In this document: piece after piece, positions 6,855-8,746 of the stretch
Layout: every line of letters starts with the position of its first letter
How positions within the stretch are numbered: position 1 is the first letter of the stretch
Source: Clostridia bacterium
GTDB taxonomy: Bacteria > Bacillota > Clostridia > Oscillospirales > CAG-272
NCBI GenBank assembly: GCA_017395885.1
Contig: JAFQNM010000124.1
Coordinates: forward strand, 1 to 8,746
DNA length: 8,746 nucleotides
Direction: 5' to 3'
The notes under the pieces: model-generated
What the model saw: only the letters and a program-made list of their open reading frames with translations
What the model was told of the DNA's origin: nothing
Database searches by the model: none
Translations under genes and position numbers: made by a program

Positions 6855-8048
6855 ATGCCTTTTGAACTTGATGAAACATTTGAAAGTGGCGTGAATATTA
6901 AAGTAGTCGGTGTAGGCGGCGGCGGAAACAATGCTGTAACCCGAATGATCACATCCAATGTACGCGGCGTAGATTTCATTGCCATCAATACAGATAAGCA
7001 GGCTCTTCAGAAGTCTGCAGCCACCAATAAGATCACGATCGGTGAAAAGATCACCAAGGGTCACGGTGCAGGAAGCAACCCCGCAGTTGGCGAAAAGAGC
7101 GCAGAGGAGAGCCTTGAGGAGATCAAGACAGCACTTTCCGGCGCAGATATGGTATTTATCACCACCGGTATGGGCGGCGGTACAGGAACAGGCGCAGCAC
7201 CCGTAGTAGCAAAGGTAGCTAAGGAAATGGGTATGCTCACCATCGGTATCGTAACAAAGCCCTTCGCATTTGAGGGAAAGAAGAGAAAAGAGCAGGCAGA
7301 TGCAGGTATAGCAGCACTCAGCCAGTACGTAGATTCTCTTGTAATCATCCCCAATGAGAGACTTAAGCAGGTTTCCGATAAGCCCATCACAATGCTGAAC
7401 GCATTTGAGATTGCAGATGACGTTCTCAGTCACGGTGTTCAGTCTATTTCCGAGCTTATCAACGTTCCCGGATATATCAACCTTGACTTTGCAGACGTAA
7501 CAAGCGTAATGCAGAATGCAGGCTATGCTCATATGGGCGTAGGCTATGCAACAGGTAAGGAGAAGGCAGAGCTTGCAGCAAAGGCAGCTATCTCCAGCCC
7601 CCTTCTTGAAACATCCATCAGCGGTGCTCGCGGTATTCTCGGTAATATCACAGCATCTCCCGATATCTCCATGGAGGATATTGACATCGCTTGTACAATG
7701 ATAGCAAACGAATCCCATGAGGACGCTACCGTTATCTGGGGTGTTGCATTCGATCCCGCAATGGAGGATGCAATGAAGATTACTATCATCGCAACCGGAT
7801 TTGAGAAGGAGAAGGAGCCCTTCGTTGCAGCAGTTCCTCAGGCAGCTCCCGTTCAGAACACAGTCAGAAGACCCGAGCCTGCACCTGCACCCGCTCCCGC
7901 ACCTGCTCCCGTAGCGCAGACAGCTGATGAGATCTCTGATGACGATCTTGATGAGCTTCTCGGTATGCTTGAGAATAAGGACCGTAAGAACAACCAGGAT
8001 CCTCAGACACCCTCCGAGTATCCCAGCGGTCTTAAGCGTTATTTCTGA
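6855..8048 (+). CDS. ftsZ: cell division GTPase FtsZ
   Basis: FtsZ is the tubulin-like GTPase that assembles the Z ring. The 397-residue protein starts [12 protein letters not shown]. It has the nucleotide-binding [12 protein letters not shown] (17-28), the tubulin signature [13 protein letters not shown] (107-119), and the T7 synergy loop [10 protein letters not shown] (206-215) with the catalytic Asp positions D211 and D214. The globular core ends near 317, followed by a linker with a Pro-Ala repeat (about 340-353), an acidic helix-like stretch ([14 protein letters not shown], 359-372) and an unusual C-terminal peptide, [12 protein letters not shown] 6855 is chosen over an in-frame GTG at 6753 because AGGAGGA (6840-6846) sits 8 nt before it and homologues start here. 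Codon choice is strongly biased: only two of about 35 isoleucines use ATA, suggesting high expression. No ftsA adjoins it, so SepF or another anchor probably tethers the ring. Confidence 0.97.
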   Translation: MPFELDETFESGVNIKVVGVGGGGNNAVTRMITSNVRGVDFIAINTDKQALQKSAATNKITIGEKITKGHGAGSNPAVGEKSAEESLEEIKTALSGADMVFITTGMGGGTGTGAAPVVAKVAKEMGMLTIGIVTKPFAFEGKKRKEQADAGIAALSQYVDSLVIIPNERLKQVSDKPITMLNAFEIADDVLSHGVQSISELINVPGYINLDFADVTSVMQNAGYAHMGVGYATGKEKAELAAKAAISSPLLETSISGARGILGNITASPDISMEDIDIACTMIANESHEDATVIWGVAFDPAMEDAMKITIIATGFEKEKEPFVAAVPQAAPVQNTVRRPEPAPAPAPAPAPVAQTADEISDDDLDELLGMLENKDRKNNQDPQTPSEYPSGLKRYF

Positions 8049-8057
8049 TAATATCCC

Positions 8058-8081
8058 AAAGCACCTCGTGAGAGGTGCTTT
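8058..8081 (+). terminator. terminator-like hairpin after ftsZ, first copy
   Basis: A perfect 10-bp stem (8058-8067 with 8072-8081, AAAGCACCTC) closes on a GTGA tetraloop, which is of the stable GNRA type. It begins 9 nt after the ftsZ stop. Only TTT follows before the sequence changes to CAGGCTG, so as it stands its U tract is short. An identical 24-nt copy with a longer T run occurs at 8335-8358. The arrangement suggests that the original terminator has been separated from its T tract by an insertion. Confidence 0.65.
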
Positions 8082-8187
8082 CAGGCTGTCGAAAAAGGCG
8101 CAGACCGCAGAAGTGTCAAAACAAAGAGAGCCAAATCGAAGCTTTAACTGAAAAAGCAAAACCAACAAATAATTAAAGCTGTATTAA

Positions 8188-8216
8188 AGAAATCCCCTGA
8201 AAATCAGGGGATTTCT
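8188..8216. repeat. 13-bp perfect hairpin inside the element
   Basis: AGAAATCCCCTGA (8188-8200) pairs perfectly with TCAGGGGATTTCT (8204-8216) around AAA. The stem is GC-rich in the middle, so an RNA form would be stable. An outer pairing of AAAGCT (8175-8180) with AGCTTT (8217-8222) could extend it after a bulge. The downstream tail AGCTTTTCG is a weak T run, so it could add to termination after ftsZ, but it more likely belongs to the element. Confidence 0.7.
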
Positions 8217-8220
8217 AGCT

Positions 8221-8278
8221 TTTCGCCCTTTCAAGTCCTGCCGTACCTTTGTACGCCTACGGACTTGAAATGACGAAA
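8221..8278. repeat. long imperfect hairpin inside the element
   Basis: TTTCG (8221-8225) pairs with CGAAA (8274-8278). After a 3x3 internal loop, TTTCAAGTCC (8229-8238) pairs with GGACTTGAAA (8261-8270). At the tip, CGTAC (8242-8246) pairs with GTACG (8251-8255). Together these make one extended stem of about 20 pairs. No T tract follows, so this is unlikely to be a terminator; it looks like the conserved internal structure of a repeat family. Confidence 0.65.
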
Positions 8279-8304
8279 TCTGCATCCTTCTCGACAGCCT
8301 GAGG

Positions 8305-8334
8305 CAGCTTGTCGATAACTTTATCGACAAGCTG
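8305..8334. repeat. perfect 14-bp palindrome next to the element's right end
   Basis: CAGCTTGTCGATAA (8305-8318) and TTATCGACAAGCTG (8321-8334) are perfect inverted repeats around only CT. The outer part, CAGCTTGTCGA, resembles the element end CAGGCTGTCGA. The palindrome may therefore be two closely apposed, related element ends, such as the residue of a second element, or a transposase recognition structure. It joins directly to the second terminator copy. Confidence 0.65.
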
Positions 8335-8360
8335 AAAGCACCTCGTGAGAGGTGCTTTTT
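8335..8360 (+). terminator. intrinsic terminator, second copy of the ftsZ hairpin
   Basis: The same perfect 10-bp stem and GTGA loop as at 8058-8081 occurs here at 8335-8358, now followed by a run of five T residues (8356-8360, the first three in the stem) and then CC. It is the better intrinsic terminator of the two for + strand transcripts and probably marks the original end of the ftsZ unit. The flanks of the two copies differ immediately outside the 24-nt identity. Confidence 0.75.
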
Positions 8361-8395
8361 CCTTTGAAAAAAGAGCTGAGAATAAAACGAAAGTG

Positions 8396-8430
8396 AAATG
8401 AAAAGGCGGCATTTTGCCGCCTTTTCATTT
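8396..8430. terminator. bidirectional intrinsic terminator between convergent genes
   Basis: A perfect 16-bp stem (8396-8411 with 8415-8430) surrounds TTT, with core GGCGGCA/TGCCGCC and flanks of A-rich AAATGAAAA and T-rich TTTTCATTT. It can end transcription from either direction. It lies between ftsZ (+) and the permease gene (-), so it fits as a shared terminator for the convergent units. Confidence 0.85.
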
Positions 8431-8437
8431 ATAAATT

Positions 8438-8524
8438 CCGGTTTAACAGGAAGATTTAGTTTATGTTAACCGTATGGGCGGATTCCATATCCGCCCATAC
8501 AAGTTATCCTTCTCTGTAAACCGG
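8438..8524. repeat. 87-bp nested palindromic repeat unit
   Basis: CCGGTTTAACAG (8438-8449) is matched in inverted form by CTGTAAACCGG (8514-8524) with one extra A. At the centre, GTATGGGCGGAT (8472-8483) pairs perfectly with ATCCGCCCATAC (8489-8500) around TCCAT, and TAAC (8467-8470) pairs with GTTA (8503-8506) just outside. The unit can fold almost end to end. It lies in the 3' region of the minus-strand permease gene and has no T tract, so it looks like a REP/MITE-type intergenic repeat that may also protect or end that transcript. It has no coding content. Confidence 0.55.
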
Positions 8525-8550
8525 GACTTGAAGCTTGATGTGTAGTTGTA

Positions 8551-8746
8551 TTATCCCTTCACGCCGCCGAGGGAGAGACCCTCGGTCAGCTTTTTCTGAA
8601 CGAGAATATAAAGAATAAGCGTTGGGAGCATGACGATAACGAGACCTGCGTACATACGTCCGTACTGGGCGGCTGCGTTCTGAGCCTTCATCAGGTCCAT
8701 CAGACCCACCGGTAACGTTTTTGTACGGTCCTCTGTCATCAGGGTA
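8551..8746 (-). CDS. carbohydrate ABC transporter permease, MalG-like C-terminus (partial)
   Basis: This is the C-terminal 64 residues of an inner-membrane permease; the gene runs off the right edge of the window. The reading frame enters at 8745 as TLMTEDRTKTLPVGLMDLM and ends with LSLGGVKG and TAA (8553-8551). The pattern TLPVGL, then one hydrophobic segment (MYAGLVIVMLPTLILYILVQ), then a G-(x)n-GxVKG tail is typical of the second permease of CUT1-type sugar importers (MalG/LacG/AraQ-like), whose tail usually reads GxxxGAVKG. It would pair with another permease and a solute-binding protein outside the window. The substrate cannot be told. It converges on ftsZ and is unrelated to the division cluster. 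Confidence 0.88.
   Translation of the reverse strand, partial: TLMTEDRTKTLPVGLMDLMKAQNAAAQYGRMYAGLVIVMLPTLILYILVQKKLTEGLSLGGVKG

Larger units (their letters stand above)
8081..8302. mobile_element. MITE-like non-autonomous element with 24-bp terminal inverted repeats
   Basis: TCAGGCTGTCGA (8081-8092) is repeated in perfect inverted form as TCGACAGCCTGA (8291-8302). The match continues inward: 8081-8104 and 8279-8302 agree at 20 of 24 positions. The 222-bp interior has no plausible gene but two strong hairpins (8188-8216 and 8221-8278). The element is bracketed by two identical 24-nt terminator-like palindromes (8058-8081 and 8335-8358). This is the layout of a miniature inverted-repeat element whose transposase is encoded elsewhere. 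The family is unknown; the ends bring to mind IS1182-type ends, but that is only a weak impression. An interspersed structural repeat is the alternative. Confidence 0.6.

Noticed and set aside
6765..8168. A 467-codon open frame on the minus strand covering all of ftsZ, very rich in cysteine.
   Set aside because: It is a shadow of ftsZ: the many TGC cysteine codons are the reverse of the abundant GCA alanine codons. It has no recognisable domain, and homologous FtsZ lies on the + strand.
8271..8302. Tiny frame MTKSASFSTA at the right end of the element.
   Set aside because: It has ten codons, no ribosome binding site and lies wholly within inverted-repeat sequence.
8049..8550. CRISPR array or RNA gene in the repeat-rich gap.
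   Set aside because: The repeats are inverted and of different sequence, without regular spacing and unique spacers, and nothing resembles a tRNA or known structured RNA.

Overview
This window is most of a division and cell wall (dcw) cluster from a low-to-moderate GC, Gram-positive bacterium of the class Clostridia. An Oscillospirales/Ruminococcaceae-like host is my best guess. The basis is the gene set and order, a DivIB-type (not Gram-negative FtsQ-type) protein, no ftsA beside ftsZ, a meso-diaminopimelate-type MurE motif (DNPR), and an intergenic style rich in palindromic repeats. The taxonomic guess is inference; no search was run.

Positions 1-85 hold the unresolved 3' end of an upstream gene and the leader of murE. 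Five genes follow on the + strand and end at 6589: murE (86-1540), mraY (1667-2668), ftsW (2698-4200), murG (4219-5346) and divIB (5378-6589). After a 265-bp regulatory gap comes ftsZ (6855-8048). mraY and ftsZ each appear to have their own sigma-A-type promoter (TTGACC-17-TATAAT with an extended -10, and TTGCAA-17-TATTAT behind an A-rich tract), so the cluster looks like at least three transcription units or sub-operons. murF and murD, which commonly lie in this part of the cluster, are missing between murE, mraY and ftsW.

The genes form one pathway. MurE adds meso-DAP to the UDP-MurNAc-dipeptide. MraY moves the finished muropeptide to undecaprenyl phosphate (lipid I). MurG adds GlcNAc (lipid II). 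FtsW polymerises lipid II at the septum, with DivIB as a divisome scaffold, and FtsZ forms the ring that organises them. FtsW and DivIB both carry unusually long, basic, low-complexity cytoplasmic N-termini, and FtsZ has a degenerate C-terminal partner-binding peptide.

Positions 8049-8550 contain no gene but are dense in structure. A perfect terminator-like hairpin occurs twice, 253 bp apart. Between the copies lies a gene-free element with 24-bp terminal inverted repeats (MITE-like) and several long internal hairpins. Then come a further perfect 14-bp palindrome, a bidirectional terminator with a 16-bp stem, and an 87-bp nested palindromic repeat. The window ends in the C-terminus of a convergent (- strand) carbohydrate ABC transporter permease.

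No wholly new gene system is visible. The most unusual parts are the palindromic element array downstream of ftsZ, the operator-like palindromes upstream of ftsZ, the possible hairpin over the murE ribosome binding site, and the N-terminal extensions of FtsW and DivIB.
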